A stretch of DNA of 64,000 nt from Methanosarcinaceae archaeon (GTDB taxonomy: Archaea > Halobacteriota > Methanosarcinia > Methanosarcinales > Methanosarcinaceae): the NCBI GenBank assembly GCA_020055655.1, contig JAIPUR010000006.1, positions 27,214 to 91,213 of the forward strand. The letters run 5' to 3'. Of this stretch, positions 52,439 to 62,242 are shown in pieces. Below the pieces are notes generated by a model, which saw only the letters and a list, made by a program, of their open reading frames with translations, had not been told where the DNA came from and made no database searches. How positions within the stretch are numbered: position 1 is the stretch's first letter; each line of letters starts with the position of its first letter. A program made the translations under genes and the position numbers.

Positions 52439-53347
52439 ATGAGAAAAATCATACTAACAACTTTACTTGTATTTATGATGCTACTGGTAAGCGGATGTAC
52501 AGAAGGACCTTCATCAGAAGAAGAAAAAGAAACTATTGTTATTGGTTCAAAGCTTTTTCAGGAATCATACATTCTTGCACACATGACAGGGATCATGCTT
52601 GAAGATGCAGGATATGAGACCGAAGTCAAGCAGGGACTTGGTGGCACATTTGTCAACTATGAAGCATTGAAAGGTGGAGAAATACACACTTACGCAGAAT
52701 ATACCGGTACAGTATACAGCCAAATACTCAAACTTCCGGCACTTGAAGAATGGGATCAAGAGGTCGTTCTTAATGAGACTGAGATGGGTCTTATGGAAAC
52801 TGATAATGTAATGGTTGCCAGCAATCTTGGTTTTGAGGATGCCTATGCTATCGCAGTAAAAGAAGATTGGGCAGCTGAGAACGACGTCATGACCGTAAGC
52901 GACCTTGAAGAATATGCAGGGGATCTCGTCATTGGAACTGATCCTGAGTTTGCAACCCGTGAAGATGGTCTTCCAAGGATCAATGAGATCTATGGATTTG
53001 AATTCAAGGAATACAAACAGGGAATATCCACTGTTATGTACGAAGCTATCAAGAACGATGACGTTGAAGCAATCTCTGCTTACACAACTGATACCAGAAA
53101 TGAGGTATTCGAACTAAGAGTTCTTGAAGATGATAAGAATGCATTACCACCTTACGATGCCATTCTCATAGTCACCGATGAATTTGCAGAGAATAACCCC
53201 GGTGCTGTTGCTGCAATGCAGAAACTGGATGGGGCAATTGATACAGATGCTATGAGACAGCTTAACTATCAATTCGATGTTGAGCAAAAGGAACCACGAG
53301 ATATAGCATACCAGTTCCTGATTGATGAAGGACTTATCCAAGAATAG
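52439..53347 (+). CDS. Glycine betaine/choline ABC transporter substrate-binding lipoprotein
   Basis: 302 residues. Signal peptide with lipobox LLVSGC (Cys about 22), then an OpuAC/OsmX-type binding domain: TIVIGSKLFQESYILAHMTGIMLEDAGYE (short VIGSKLFQESYILAHM), ALKGGEIHTYAEYTGTVY, STVMYEAIKNDDVEAISAYTTD. The AEYTGT stretch is the typical ligand-binding loop of this family. It captures betaine, choline or a related osmolyte outside the cell. First gene of a four-gene importer operon. ATG 52439 is chosen over 52427 because the signal peptide begins MRKIILTTL and GGGG lies upstream. Stop TAG. Confidence 0.9.
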   Translation: MRKIILTTLLVFMMLLVSGCTEGPSSEEEKETIVIGSKLFQESYILAHMTGIMLEDAGYETEVKQGLGGTFVNYEALKGGEIHTYAEYTGTVYSQILKLPALEEWDQEVVLNETEMGLMETDNVMVASNLGFEDAYAIAVKEDWAAENDVMTVSDLEEYAGDLVIGTDPEFATREDGLPRINEIYGFEFKEYKQGISTVMYEAIKNDDVEAISAYTTDTRNEVFELRVLEDDKNALPPYDAILIVTDEFAENNPGAVAAMQKLDGAIDTDAMRQLNYQFDVEQKEPRDIAYQFLIDEGLIQE

Positions 53348-53390
53348 TTCCTTCCTCTTTTTCCCATTTTTAACTGAGGGTATTTTTAAA

Positions 53391-54518
53391 ATGCAAAATG
53401 AAAAACTGTTTGACAGGATAGATTATATTCGGTTCAAAAATATAACAAAGAAATATGGCTCAAGTTTTGCAATTGAAGACCTTGATCTTGGGATCGAAGG
53501 TGGGGAATTGCTCATACTCATTGGCCCAAGTGGTTCGGGCAAGACCACAACTCTTAGAACGATAAACCGAATGATCGAGCAGGATTCCGGAAGCGTTACT
53601 ATAAACGAGATTGATACAAGAGAACTGGATCCGGTTCGCTTGCGTCGTAATATGGGATATGTGATCCAGAATATCGGACTATTTCCACATATGACCATTG
53701 CAGAGAATATTGGTCTGGTTCCAAAGCTTGGAGGATGGGATAAGAAAAAGATAGAGGATAGAGTACGTTACCTTCTAGATTTTGTATCCCTGCCACCTGA
53801 CATGTTCATGGACCGTTACCCAAGACAATTAAGTGGTGGTCAGCAACAAAGAGTAGGCCTTGCAAGAGCAATGGCAATGGATCCGCCTCTTCTGCTTATG
53901 GATGAACCATTTGGTGCTCTGGACCCTATACTTCGAAAACAGCTTCAAAAAGAATTCCTCAAAATCAAAAAAGAGATTGGTAAAACAATAGTCTTTGTTA
54001 CCCACGATATTGAAGAAGCTCTTATTCTGGGAGACAGGATAGCCATAATGAATCAGGCCAAACTGGTGCAGGTCGGAACTCCTGAAGAATTGATCTTCAA
54101 TCCTGTAAATGAAATGGTTGCCAGTATTGTAGATACTGATCGTAAATTCAAGCACATGGACACACTCAAGGTCAAGGACCTTATGTCGATATTTGAAGAT
54201 AGATACATGATCGATGCATCATTGAATGCATGTGATGCTGTTGATAAGATGACAAGATCAGATGTCGAAACTGTTTTTGTATTCAAGGATGGAGAAGTTC
54301 TGGGACAAATAAGAATGATGGACCTTATGAAATGCAAAGAAGAGAATATAAAAGTAGAGGAGCTTGCCAGGCCAGTGAAGAGCTTCAAGCCACTGGATTC
54401 TGTTGCTTTTGCACTTTCTGATATGAAAAAGAGTGGAGAATATCTGAGTCTTGTAATGAATTCTTCAAAACCTGTTGGTATTCTGGTCTCAGATGAGGTT
54501 TTGCTCAAGCTTATTTAA
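53391..54518 (+). CDS. Betaine/choline ABC transporter ATP-binding protein with CBS domains
   Basis: 375 residues: Walker A LIGPSGSGKTTTLRTINR, Q-loop YVIQNIGLFPHM, signature RQLSGGQQQRVGLARAMAMD, Walker B LLLMDEPFGALDP, H-loop FVTHDIEEAL. The C-terminus (about 260-375) carries a CBS pair (MSIFEDRYMIDASLNACDAV and later), as in OpuCA/ProV, where it senses ionic strength. ATG 53391 follows the preceding stop by 44 bp; a longer frame from 53322 overlaps that gene and is rejected. Osmotic regulation of the transporter is the inferred role. Confidence 0.93.
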   Translation: MQNEKLFDRIDYIRFKNITKKYGSSFAIEDLDLGIEGGELLILIGPSGSGKTTTLRTINRMIEQDSGSVTINEIDTRELDPVRLRRNMGYVIQNIGLFPHMTIAENIGLVPKLGGWDKKKIEDRVRYLLDFVSLPPDMFMDRYPRQLSGGQQQRVGLARAMAMDPPLLLMDEPFGALDPILRKQLQKEFLKIKKEIGKTIVFVTHDIEEALILGDRIAIMNQAKLVQVGTPEELIFNPVNEMVASIVDTDRKFKHMDTLKVKDLMSIFEDRYMIDASLNACDAVDKMTRSDVETVFVFKDGEVLGQIRMMDLMKCKEENIKVEELARPVKSFKPLDSVAFALSDMKKSGEYLSLVMNSSKPVGILVSDEVLLKLI

Positions 54519-54528
54519 TGGAGTGAGA

Positions 54529-55170
54529 ATGACGTTAATACAGGTCATTGCAGAGGTATGGGACAAGAATCTGATGACAATGCGTACCATAGAGCACCTG
54601 CAGATGTTCAGTATAGCATTGCTGTTATCCATTATAATTGGAGTTGGTGTTGGTGTTTACATATATTCCCGTCCTAAAATAGCAAATACAGTATTGAATC
54701 TTCTCAATATTGTGGAGACAATACCAGACCTTGCATTGATAGTTGTACTGCTCCCGGTACTCAGGCTTGGTGCCGGTCCTGCCATTGCAGCATCTGTACT
54801 TTATTCTATTCTCCCGATTGCAAGGAATACGTACACTGGCCTGAAAGGTGTTGATGAAGAATACACCTATGTAGCTCATGCTCTGGGACTTTCTCCCAGA
54901 GAGACATTGTTCAAAGTAAGAATTCCCATGTCTCTGCCACTCGTTGTTGGAGGGATACGGATAGCTCTGGTCTTCTGTATGGGAGTTATAACACTTGGTG
55001 GCTTGGTAGCCGGCGGAGGACTTGGAACTGTACTGCAAAACGGAATCCAGCTCTACCAGAAGGATGCAATACTCATTGCAGGTATCTGGACCGGATTGCT
55101 TGCTGTGATACTTGATGCTTTTGCCGGGATAATAGAAAAGAAACTGCATCAGAGGTATGGTACATGGTAG
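54529..55170 (+). CDS. Betaine/choline ABC transporter permease, first
   Basis: 213 residues with six membrane segments and the binding-protein-dependent permease motif EEYTYVAHALGLSPRETLFKVRIPMSLPLVVGGIR (short HALGLSPRETLFKVRIPMSL). ATG 54529 has GGAG four bases away; the longer frame from 54475 lies in the ATPase gene and is not used. The last bases (TAG) overlap the start of the second permease, so they are translated together and likely form a heterodimer. Confidence 0.9.
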   Translation: MTLIQVIAEVWDKNLMTMRTIEHLQMFSIALLLSIIIGVGVGVYIYSRPKIANTVLNLLNIVETIPDLALIVVLLPVLRLGAGPAIAASVLYSILPIARNTYTGLKGVDEEYTYVAHALGLSPRETLFKVRIPMSLPLVVGGIRIALVFCMGVITLGGLVAGGGLGTVLQNGIQLYQKDAILIAGIWTGLLAVILDAFAGIIEKKLHQRYGTW

Positions 55171-55778
55171 CCATTGAAACCGTACTTGATGCTACTATGG
55201 AGCACATCGTGCTGGTCTATACCACTTTGCTCATAAGCATTGTAATTTCTATTCCCCTGGCTTTCCTCTCACTCTACAGCAAAAAGCTGGCATTTCTGGT
55301 GATGAAATTTGCAAATATGGTACAGGCTGTCCCAAGTTTTGCTGTGGTTGCCATAATGGTACCCCTTATAGGAATTGGATTTACCCCTGCGGTAATTGCC
55401 ATAATGCTCCGTGCCCTGCTTCCTATTATCAAAAATACCTATATCGGACTTAGCAATATAGATCCTGCACTAATTGATTATGCGGAGGGTGTAGGGCTCA
55501 GCCAGTGGCAGATACACAGACATATCAGATTGCCTAACGCATATCCTGCCATATTTGCTGGCATCAAGTTCGCTGCTATCCTTGCCAACAGTATCGCAGT
55601 ACTGACTGCTTACATCGGCAGTGGAGGGCTCGGAGAAATAATATTCCAGGGACTTATCGGCTATAACACCAAAACGTTACTCATAGGAGCTATTCCTGCC
55701 ATAGTACTCGCCATACTGATAGAAATCTCATTCACGGCAATGGAAAAAAGGCTGACACCCACACATATGAAGGAATGA
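55164..55778 (+). CDS. Betaine/choline ABC transporter permease, second
   Basis: 204 residues, about five to six membrane segments, with the coupling helix sequence AEGVGLSQWQIHRHIRLPNAYPAIFAGI (short GVGLSQWQIHRHIRLPNAYP). Same family as the first permease (OpuCB/CD type). It overlaps the first permease by 7 bp. It ends the operon and converges with the MtaA-like gene at 55818. Confidence 0.9.
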   Translation: MVAIETVLDATMEHIVLVYTTLLISIVISIPLAFLSLYSKKLAFLVMKFANMVQAVPSFAVVAIMVPLIGIGFTPAVIAIMLRALLPIIKNTYIGLSNIDPALIDYAEGVGLSQWQIHRHIRLPNAYPAIFAGIKFAAILANSIAVLTAYIGSGGLGEIIFQGLIGYNTKTLLIGAIPAIVLAILIEISFTAMEKRLTPTHMKE

Positions 55779-55817
55779 GGATTATACCGGGTATCACAAA
55801 CTTAGAAAAATATGATT

Positions 55818-56915
55818 TCAGAAATGAGATTTCAAAGCATTCCAGAGCACATCCATCTTTTCATGTGATGTATTTAGCGGAATCTCACATCCGGTAGATA
55901 ATATGAATCCACATTCTGGTGCAGCTTCCATACAACTATTGACCTCATGCTCAATATCAGCAGAGGAACCATTACCAAATATGTTAGAGTCAATATTTCC
56001 CATAAGGCAGATACCTGAATAAGCAAGTTCCTTCAGGCAATATCGGGGAGTACATCCGGATTTTCTGTGCATTTTCACGCAATCCATTCCATACCTTTCT
56101 TTTATCACATCGACTTCTCCATAGGAGAAATTGAGAGCATCCGGGCTCATGGCCATTTCCATTTCATGGAAAGCATGCACAGCACAATTATGAGAGATAA
56201 CATATCCTTCATTTGCCTGTACATATCTGTAAAGTTTCTTTGTGTATTTGAACATGAACTCCTCGGCCATTTCCTGGCTGAAAAGATCTGCAGTGCTTCC
56301 ACCATTATCGAAGAGTATTCCATCTGCTCCGGCTTCTAACATCTTATCTGCATAGAGGATACAGCTCTCATTTATCCTGTTCATTAAATCATGGGTATCT
56401 TCCTTCTCCATAAGCATCCCCATACTCAGATTGGTCATGTCAACAAGCTGAAATGCCAGTGAAAGTGGAGGAAGCATGAAACCTGTGATAAAAACCTCGT
56501 CATTAAGCGCTTTTTTGAGGAGGGATATGGATTCAAGTACAGTTTCCACTCTTTCTGACTTTATGAATCTATCAGGATCTATTCTGTCATAATCACCAGG
56601 AGAATCAAGCAGGTATCCATCCATTGTGGGGTAGCCATTATCCCTGATATTGACCTTCCCACCAAAACCTTCAACTTCTGCAAGCATGCAACCCCATGGA
56701 GACATAACGTTATCATGGTGATACATTTCCCTGGCAAGTATCTGTGCCTTTGCAATTCCCTTTGAAGAATAGTATACATCCTTCATACTGGCACCCATAC
56801 GCTGAAGAACAGCATCTCCTGCTCCAAACCATAGATAACCGTAAGGTACCCTGTCCACTCCATCCATTTCAAGGGCATTGACAAAACGCTCTTTGGATGT
56901 CATTTCTTCTTTCAT
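55818..56915 (-). CDS. MtaA/MtbA-like uroporphyrinogen decarboxylase-family methyltransferase
   Basis: 365 residues. The (beta/alpha)8 fold is the UroD superfamily, shared with methylcobamide:CoM methyltransferases MtaA/MtbA. N-terminus TSKERFVNALEMDGVDRVP is characteristic. A likely zinc site is formed by ISHNCAVH (H-x-C, about 235) and STGCEIP (about 335), matching the HxC...C zinc site of MtaA/MtbA. It is more divergent than the mtbA gene at 61.2 kb and stands opposite a betaine-type importer, so a role in demethylating an imported methylated amine is plausible. The corrinoid protein partner is not seen nearby. Confidence 0.75.
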   Translation of the reverse strand: MKEEMTSKERFVNALEMDGVDRVPYGYLWFGAGDAVLQRMGASMKDVYYSSKGIAKAQILAREMYHHDNVMSPWGCMLAEVEGFGGKVNIRDNGYPTMDGYLLDSPGDYDRIDPDRFIKSERVETVLESISLLKKALNDEVFITGFMLPPLSLAFQLVDMTNLSMGMLMEKEDTHDLMNRINESCILYADKMLEAGADGILFDNGGSTADLFSQEMAEEFMFKYTKKLYRYVQANEGYVISHNCAVHAFHEMEMAMSPDALNFSYGEVDVIKERYGMDCVKMHRKSGCTPRYCLKELAYSGICLMGNIDSNIFGNGSSADIEHEVNSCMEAAPECGFILSTGCEIPLNTSHEKMDVLWNALKSHF

Positions 56916-57064
56916 GTTCTATACCTGCACTCCTGAATCCTTATAAGAACTGTGTCAGTAAGGGTATAAAAATATAGGTATTCAGGCCAGGCAACTGTCT
57001 CCAAAAAAATAAATGATTGTAGAAATCCAAATTTGAACTTTGTATCTAAAAAAAATATCCTGAA

Positions 57065-58768
57065 TCACATTGATTCAGGTGCACCCAATCCAAGGGTATT
57101 AAGAGCGCTTGCAAGCACTGTCCTTGCACATTCCACCAATGCAAGTCTGCTAGCTCTGATATCTTCTTCTTCAGCACTGATAACAGGCACGAACCTGTAG
57201 AACTGATTGAAAGATTCAGCAAGTTCCCTTGCATAAATTGCAATGGCATGAGGTTTGAGTTCCCTTGCAGAAATGTCAATAACACTATCAAATGACGCCA
57301 TCTTCTTGATCAGATCTATTTCAGTATCTTCCACAAGCAATGAAGGGTCAATATCCTGAGCGGAAATCCACGAGAGTTCTTCTCCAGCTTTTCTGAGTAT
57401 ATTACATGCACGTGCATAGGAATATTGTATAAAAGGACCACCCTGCTTCTCGAAATCAAGAGCTTCCTTCCAGTTGAATACCGTTGACTTCTCAGGACTT
57501 ACTTTTACAATATCATATCTTACTGCGCCGATACCTACCGTTCTTGCAACTTCTCTCTTGAATCCTTCAGCCATTTCAGGGCGACGTTTATCGACTTCCA
57601 TATATGCCTGTTCTTCTATCTGCTCAAGCAGGTCATCGGCTGAAATGAATTTACCACGGCGGGTACTCATTGAGCCTTCAGGAAGAGATACAAATTCGAA
57701 TATAACGATCTCTGGTTCCTTCTTTCCTATTGAATTGAGAGTTGCTTTGAGCTGTCCTGATATGAGTTTATGGTCAGCACCAAGCACATCTATAATCCTG
57801 TCAGCACGTTCACCCTTCCACTCATGATATGCAAGATCGCGTGTCGTATACAGGGATGTTCCGTCAGAGCGCTGGATGACAAGGGTCTTTTCAAATCCAT
57901 AGTCTCCAAGATCAACTACAAGAGCACCTTTATCATCTGCAGTTCTGCCGATAGCTTTTATTTCCTCAACTACTCTGGAAACTGCACCTGAGCGGATGAA
58001 ACTCGATTCATGTGGGAAACTATCATGCTTCACATTCATGCGCATCAGAGTTTCCTTGATTCCGGAAACTGCGTGGGAAACTGCCACATCAAAACTCTCA
58101 ATGGTTTCCTCATCCCCACTTTCCACAAGCTGCATACGCTTGTCTATCTCTGCGATTTTTTCAGGATCATCGTTTAACAGAGCATTGGCTTTAATATAAA
58201 TATCAGCTATTGCATGGTCTGGTTTTTTAGAGACATCGAATTCAAATTGAGTGAAAGCCCATGAAACGATAGCAATTTGCCGGCCCATATCATTGACATA
58301 GTATTGTGTTTCAACATCATAGCCTGCGTGTTTGAGTATGCGTACGAGGGTATCACCAATAATGGAATTACGAATATGGCCCACATGCAATGGTCCATTT
58401 GGATTTGCAGAAGTGTGCTCAAGGAGGATCTTGCCCTCACAGAAACCACCACCAAAAGCATTGCCTTCTTCTCTTATACCTGTGACAGTCTTGTCTATGT
58501 AACTGCGACTTGAAGTGATATTAATATAAGGACCAACGGCTTTGATCTCACCAAGAAGTGAATCTTCCGGTAGTTCTATAGCCTCAACTATCTGCTGGGC
58601 AATGTCCTTAGGACTTTTCTTTGCCTGGGAAGCAAGTCTAAAAGCCACCTTTGAAGCAATATCTGCATGTTGCGATGCTTCAAGCTCAAAGTCATCTATC
58701 TCGAAATTGAGTGATCCAACAGCTTTTTTCAGAGCGGAATTAACCTGTTTTTTGAATTCAAGGAACAT
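57065..58768 (-). CDS. argS: Arginyl-tRNA synthetase
   Basis: 567 residues. N-terminal Add-1 domain (about 1-110), HIGH-like ANPNGPLHVGHIRNSIIGD (about 123), catalytic core with YYVNDMGRQIAI and GADHKL, MSTRRGKFISADDLLE (the KMSKS equivalent region of ArgRS) and the DALR anticodon domain at the end (SYARACNILRKAGEELSW onward). Full length. It lies 14 bp downstream of prf1 in transcription order, so the two form an operon. Confidence 0.96.
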   Translation of the reverse strand: MFLEFKKQVNSALKKAVGSLNFEIDDFELEASQHADIASKVAFRLASQAKKSPKDIAQQIVEAIELPEDSLLGEIKAVGPYINITSSRSYIDKTVTGIREEGNAFGGGFCEGKILLEHTSANPNGPLHVGHIRNSIIGDTLVRILKHAGYDVETQYYVNDMGRQIAIVSWAFTQFEFDVSKKPDHAIADIYIKANALLNDDPEKIAEIDKRMQLVESGDEETIESFDVAVSHAVSGIKETLMRMNVKHDSFPHESSFIRSGAVSRVVEEIKAIGRTADDKGALVVDLGDYGFEKTLVIQRSDGTSLYTTRDLAYHEWKGERADRIIDVLGADHKLISGQLKATLNSIGKKEPEIVIFEFVSLPEGSMSTRRGKFISADDLLEQIEEQAYMEVDKRRPEMAEGFKREVARTVGIGAVRYDIVKVSPEKSTVFNWKEALDFEKQGGPFIQYSYARACNILRKAGEELSWISAQDIDPSLLVEDTEIDLIKKMASFDSVIDISARELKPHAIAIYARELAESFNQFYRFVPVISAEEEDIRASRLALVECARTVLASALNTLGLGAPESM

Positions 58769-58782
58769 GACATCAACCTCAC

Positions 58783-60027
58783 TTAGACACCTGTATTGAA
58801 TCTCAATATCGCAACTATTCCACCAAATGCACTGAGCAACTGTGAACCTTCTTCGAAATCAGTAGAAATGAATTCTACCTGTGTTGCCATCTGGTCAGCA
58901 AGTTCTGAGAGTTCATCTACGATATCGACCCTTTCCATAAGCTCAAGATTGGTTCCACAAACCGGACACGTTCCCGCAGCCATTGGGTCATCTCCTGGCT
59001 TGAAAGAACGGGTCAGTTTTGCATCGTGGTCATTGTTGGGACAATGGACAGTGAGTATTTCAGCCCTCAATCCTTCTGAGATCAGCAAAACTTCCACTGC
59101 ACCAATATTAAGATTTTCACGTACCTGGGCTTCACCGTAAGCTGCTTTACCTGAATCTGAGACCAGTTCTGCAAGGAAACGCTGCATAAGTTTCTTCTCA
59201 ACCATAAGATCAATATCTGCAAGTCTTTCACTGGCAGCATTCACAAGCTCAGAGAGACCTGATTCATCGGTATATGAAATATCAAAAAGACCGAGTATCT
59301 TTTTCTGGATCTCGTGATGGAAGAACTCTCCTGAATCAAATTCTTCTTTTGTGGGAGAAGGCCCACCAATGAGTACACCTTCAAAATCTTTAGGATCGAC
59401 TGCCATGAACACTTCACTTGCAGCATCACCGATCCTCTTGTAGAAATCATGGATGGCGATGAGTCTAAGTGACTGGAACCTCTGTGCACTCTGACCTCCT
59501 TTTCTCTGTTTTCCGGGAACTGTTGAGGTCATGTGTCTGAAAGATTCGATGTGTTTTCCCTGTAACAGACCCACAGTAGCTTCTCTTCTATCCATTACCA
59601 AAAGACCGAATGTCTTGGCATCTTTGAGCATGTACTCCAGGGGCTCAAGATAAAATGAGGAATCACAATGATATTTGTAAGTAATTATAGGCTGAGGAGG
59701 TTCAATAACAATGGATAGCATATCTGTTTTGTTGGCACCTACATCCACGGCACCTGTGAAATATACTATACCATTTTCCGGAACTTCAGCATATTTTAAT
59801 CTTGAAAGCAGAGAACTCAATGCACCCTGAACGTTATCGCGTGTTATTTTTGACTTGATATTAGCAGCCTGACCGTGTTCGTTCTTAAGTTGAGAAGTAA
59901 CATCGGATATCTGTTTATCCGGAGGTATATATAGAGATACTAGCTCGGTCCCACGCCCTTTCTTGCTACGCAGCTCCTCGAGTTTTCTTTTAAATTCATA
60001 TTTAGAATGAGCAGATTGTTCTGGCAT
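58783..60027 (-). CDS. prf1: Peptide chain release factor aRF1
   Basis: 414 residues, archaeal class 1 release factor. NIKS stop-codon recognition loop: QAANIKSKITRDNVQGAL (about 55), the catalytic GGQ in KQRKGGQSAQRFQSL (about 178), and the C-terminal aRF3-binding domain with a CxxC zinc pair near HCPNNDHD and GTCPVCGTN. It reads UAA, UAG and UGA in archaea. In an organism that may use UAG for pyrrolysine, this factor competes with tRNA(Pyl). Operon with argS. Confidence 0.95.
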   Translation of the reverse strand: MPEQSAHSKYEFKRKLEELRSKKGRGTELVSLYIPPDKQISDVTSQLKNEHGQAANIKSKITRDNVQGALSSLLSRLKYAEVPENGIVYFTGAVDVGANKTDMLSIVIEPPQPIITYKYHCDSSFYLEPLEYMLKDAKTFGLLVMDRREATVGLLQGKHIESFRHMTSTVPGKQRKGGQSAQRFQSLRLIAIHDFYKRIGDAASEVFMAVDPKDFEGVLIGGPSPTKEEFDSGEFFHHEIQKKILGLFDISYTDESGLSELVNAASERLADIDLMVEKKLMQRFLAELVSDSGKAAYGEAQVRENLNIGAVEVLLISEGLRAEILTVHCPNNDHDAKLTRSFKPGDDPMAAGTCPVCGTNLELMERVDIVDELSELADQMATQVEFISTDFEEGSQLLSAFGGIVAILRFNTGV

Positions 60028-60150
60028 ATTAGGAATACTCCATGATTAAGGTGAATGATTGATTACAATATAAGTCCATATCTTCGATTAGATTATGTTG
60101 CTTATGAGGAACATAGCTATAAATATAGATTGTGTTCGACTGTGTGAAAT

Positions 60151-61089
60151 TCAGACAAGATGGGACATTGAACCATCCTTTGAGAGAAGAACTACCCTGC
60201 TTATCCATACATCGTCAGCGATATTGTATCCAAGATTGTCGGCAATTTCCTGTGAAAATTCCAGTACATCCTCATGCTGTGGCATACATTCACGCTCAAG
60301 ACGATTTCTGGAAAATCCAAGGTGCATGTAAGCTTTGACCTCTATATAATCAGGCTCTGCCTTTTTGATCAGCTCGGCATAACCTGCTGCATCGAACATG
60401 TTCACGCCTTTTATGAGAGTTATGCGAATGACAGTCCTTGTATCCTTAGCTTTTAAAACTTCAAGAGATTCATTTATCCTATCCCAGAGTTGGGGAGATT
60501 TTGGGAGACAGACCTTCTCATATGTTTCTCTGTCAGGTGCATCCAAACTCATATAAAGCTGGGCAGGATCTATCTTTTTCATCATTTCAGGAATGGTACC
60601 GTTGCTTACGACAAAAGTTGTAAATCCCTGTTTTTTGAATTCTTCAATGAGTTCTGGCAAATATGGAAACGTAGTCGGCTCGCCTGACAAGGATATTGCT
60701 ACGTGTTTAGGTTCATTTCCTTCCATCCACATATCCCTTGGAGCTGAATGACCAAAGCCTGTTATGAGTTTCTTGTGAGATTCGACACATGACCCCACTA
60801 TTTCCACTGGAGAATCCCATTTATCAGGTGCCGGAACTTCTATCTCAGTAGGCCTCCAGCAATGCAGACATCTCTGATTACACATAAGCGTCGGTGTCAT
60901 CTGTAAACAGCGATGGGATGATATACCATAGAAAGCAGCCTTATAACACTGCCCTTCATTCTTCATGGCCCTTCCAACCCACATGCATGTCTTAACTGCA
61001 GAATGACTACCTGCAAGGCTGTAGCGTTGCTTTTTCAGTAGGCTCTTATAATCAGTGATCTCTATATCTTTTCGCTTTCTACGAGACAT
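60151..61089 (-). CDS. taw1: tRNA 4-demethylwyosine synthase TAW1
   Basis: 312 residues, radical SAM enzyme that builds the tricyclic wyosine base on tRNA(Phe) G37 from N1-methylguanosine and pyruvate. Radical SAM motif TLMCNQRCLHCWRPTE (C-x3-C-x2-C, about 67). Second 4Fe-4S site with cysteines in AVKTCMWVGRAM, NEGQCYKA and SSHRCLQMTP in the N-terminus. GEPTTFPYLPELIEEFKKQGF and the KAYMHLGFSRNRLERECMP region are typical. Complete. No other wyosine genes in view. Confidence 0.93.
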   Translation of the reverse strand: MSRRKRKDIEITDYKSLLKKQRYSLAGSHSAVKTCMWVGRAMKNEGQCYKAAFYGISSHRCLQMTPTLMCNQRCLHCWRPTEIEVPAPDKWDSPVEIVGSCVESHKKLITGFGHSAPRDMWMEGNEPKHVAISLSGEPTTFPYLPELIEEFKKQGFTTFVVSNGTIPEMMKKIDPAQLYMSLDAPDRETYEKVCLPKSPQLWDRINESLEVLKAKDTRTVIRITLIKGVNMFDAAGYAELIKKAEPDYIEVKAYMHLGFSRNRLERECMPQHEDVLEFSQEIADNLGYNIADDVWISRVVLLSKDGSMSHLV

Positions 61090-61222
61090 CTGGGCTCTAG
61101 TTAAATTTTGACGTATATAAATGTGTGGAAGTAGAAAAGTAGTATAATGTAAACCGTTATTGACAGGAACCTGGGAGGCATTCCAGCAGATTCCTGTTTA
61201 ACGGAGGGTAATTAATCAATTA

Positions 61223-62242
61223 TCAGTATCTGTAACTCTTTGCCACCTCCGCCATTGCCTGAAGATTTGCGTTAGGAGTCTTGCTCACAATACCACAACC
61301 CGGTGCCAGTATTCCAACACCTGCGTCCAGAACTTTTTGTGATTCTTCTTTTACGATCTCAGGAGTCTTGTTCCATAATACATTTACAGGATCAAGATTT
61401 CCGATAATAACTGCCTTTTCAGCAGTAGAAACAGCAGTTGCAACATCTACACTCTGGTCAATGCTGATAGCATCCACACCACATGATTCCATCATACTAA
61501 GTCCCTTGGTGGTGTCACCACATATGTGGAGCACTGTGGCTACGTTAAGCTCATGCATTGCATCCACGATCTTCTTGTGATAAGGCACTACGAATTTCTC
61601 ATAGAAAGCTGCACCAATAAGCTGAGCACTTGCTGTCGGGTCAATGATAACCATTGTGTCGGCACCATTCTCAACCATCTTCCTGGCGTAGTCCACACAG
61701 AAATCGGTGGTCACTTCCATAAGTGCAAGTCCAAACTCTTCTTTTGTGAAGATTGCCATGAACCAGTCATCACCGTTGATGTGTTGTGCCAGTGAAAAAG
61801 GCCCGATCATGCTTCCCATGATGGGGAGTTCATCGCCGTATTTGTCTGCAAGTATTTTTATTGAATCACAAATAACGCCGATTCTGCCCTGACTAAGGTC
61901 ATAGCCCTTGATTTTCTCTATATCATCAATGTTGTTAACTACATGACCAACGACTGATGGTTGTTGGTCTTTTGTACCAGGTTTGATCTCACAGCCAAAA
62001 AGATTGGCTTCTGCAGTGATGTCAAAAGGCACACGTACTGCTTCAAATCCAAGCAATGTATGAGCTGCTTCAGCGAGAGTTGCCATTTTTTCTGCATCAT
62101 CATTGGCCTCTGGCCAAAAAGCATCACATGCTTCCATCTGTTCTATAGTTCCAGTCTGTGTTACAGAAACTGCTGGCATCCTGTCAACAGTCTGGTCAGT
62201 TAATGCACGTGCTAATCTTTCCTTGGGTGTATATTCAGTCAT
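61223..62242 (-). CDS. mtbA: Methylcobamide:CoM methyltransferase MtbA
   Basis: 339 residues, very close to MtbA as I remember it: [72 protein letters not shown], and the zinc site in [14 protein letters not shown] (H-x-C) and [10 protein letters not shown]. It transfers methyl from methylated corrinoid proteins (MtmC, MtbC, MttC) to coenzyme M in methanogenesis from methylamines. It belongs to the UroD superfamily. It is divergent from an MtmB-family gene across 713 bp, so the two may share control. Confidence 0.93.
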   Translation of the reverse strand: MTEYTPKERLARALTDQTVDRMPAVSVTQTGTIEQMEACDAFWPEANDDAEKMATLAEAAHTLLGFEAVRVPFDITAEANLFGCEIKPGTKDQQPSVVGHVVNNIDDIEKIKGYDLSQGRIGVICDSIKILADKYGDELPIMGSMIGPFSLAQHINGDDWFMAIFTKEEFGLALMEVTTDFCVDYARKMVENGADTMVIIDPTASAQLIGAAFYEKFVVPYHKKIVDAMHELNVATVLHICGDTTKGLSMMESCGVDAISIDQSVDVATAVSTAEKAVIIGNLDPVNVLWNKTPEIVKEESQKVLDAGVGILAPGCGIVSKTPNANLQAMAEVAKSYRY

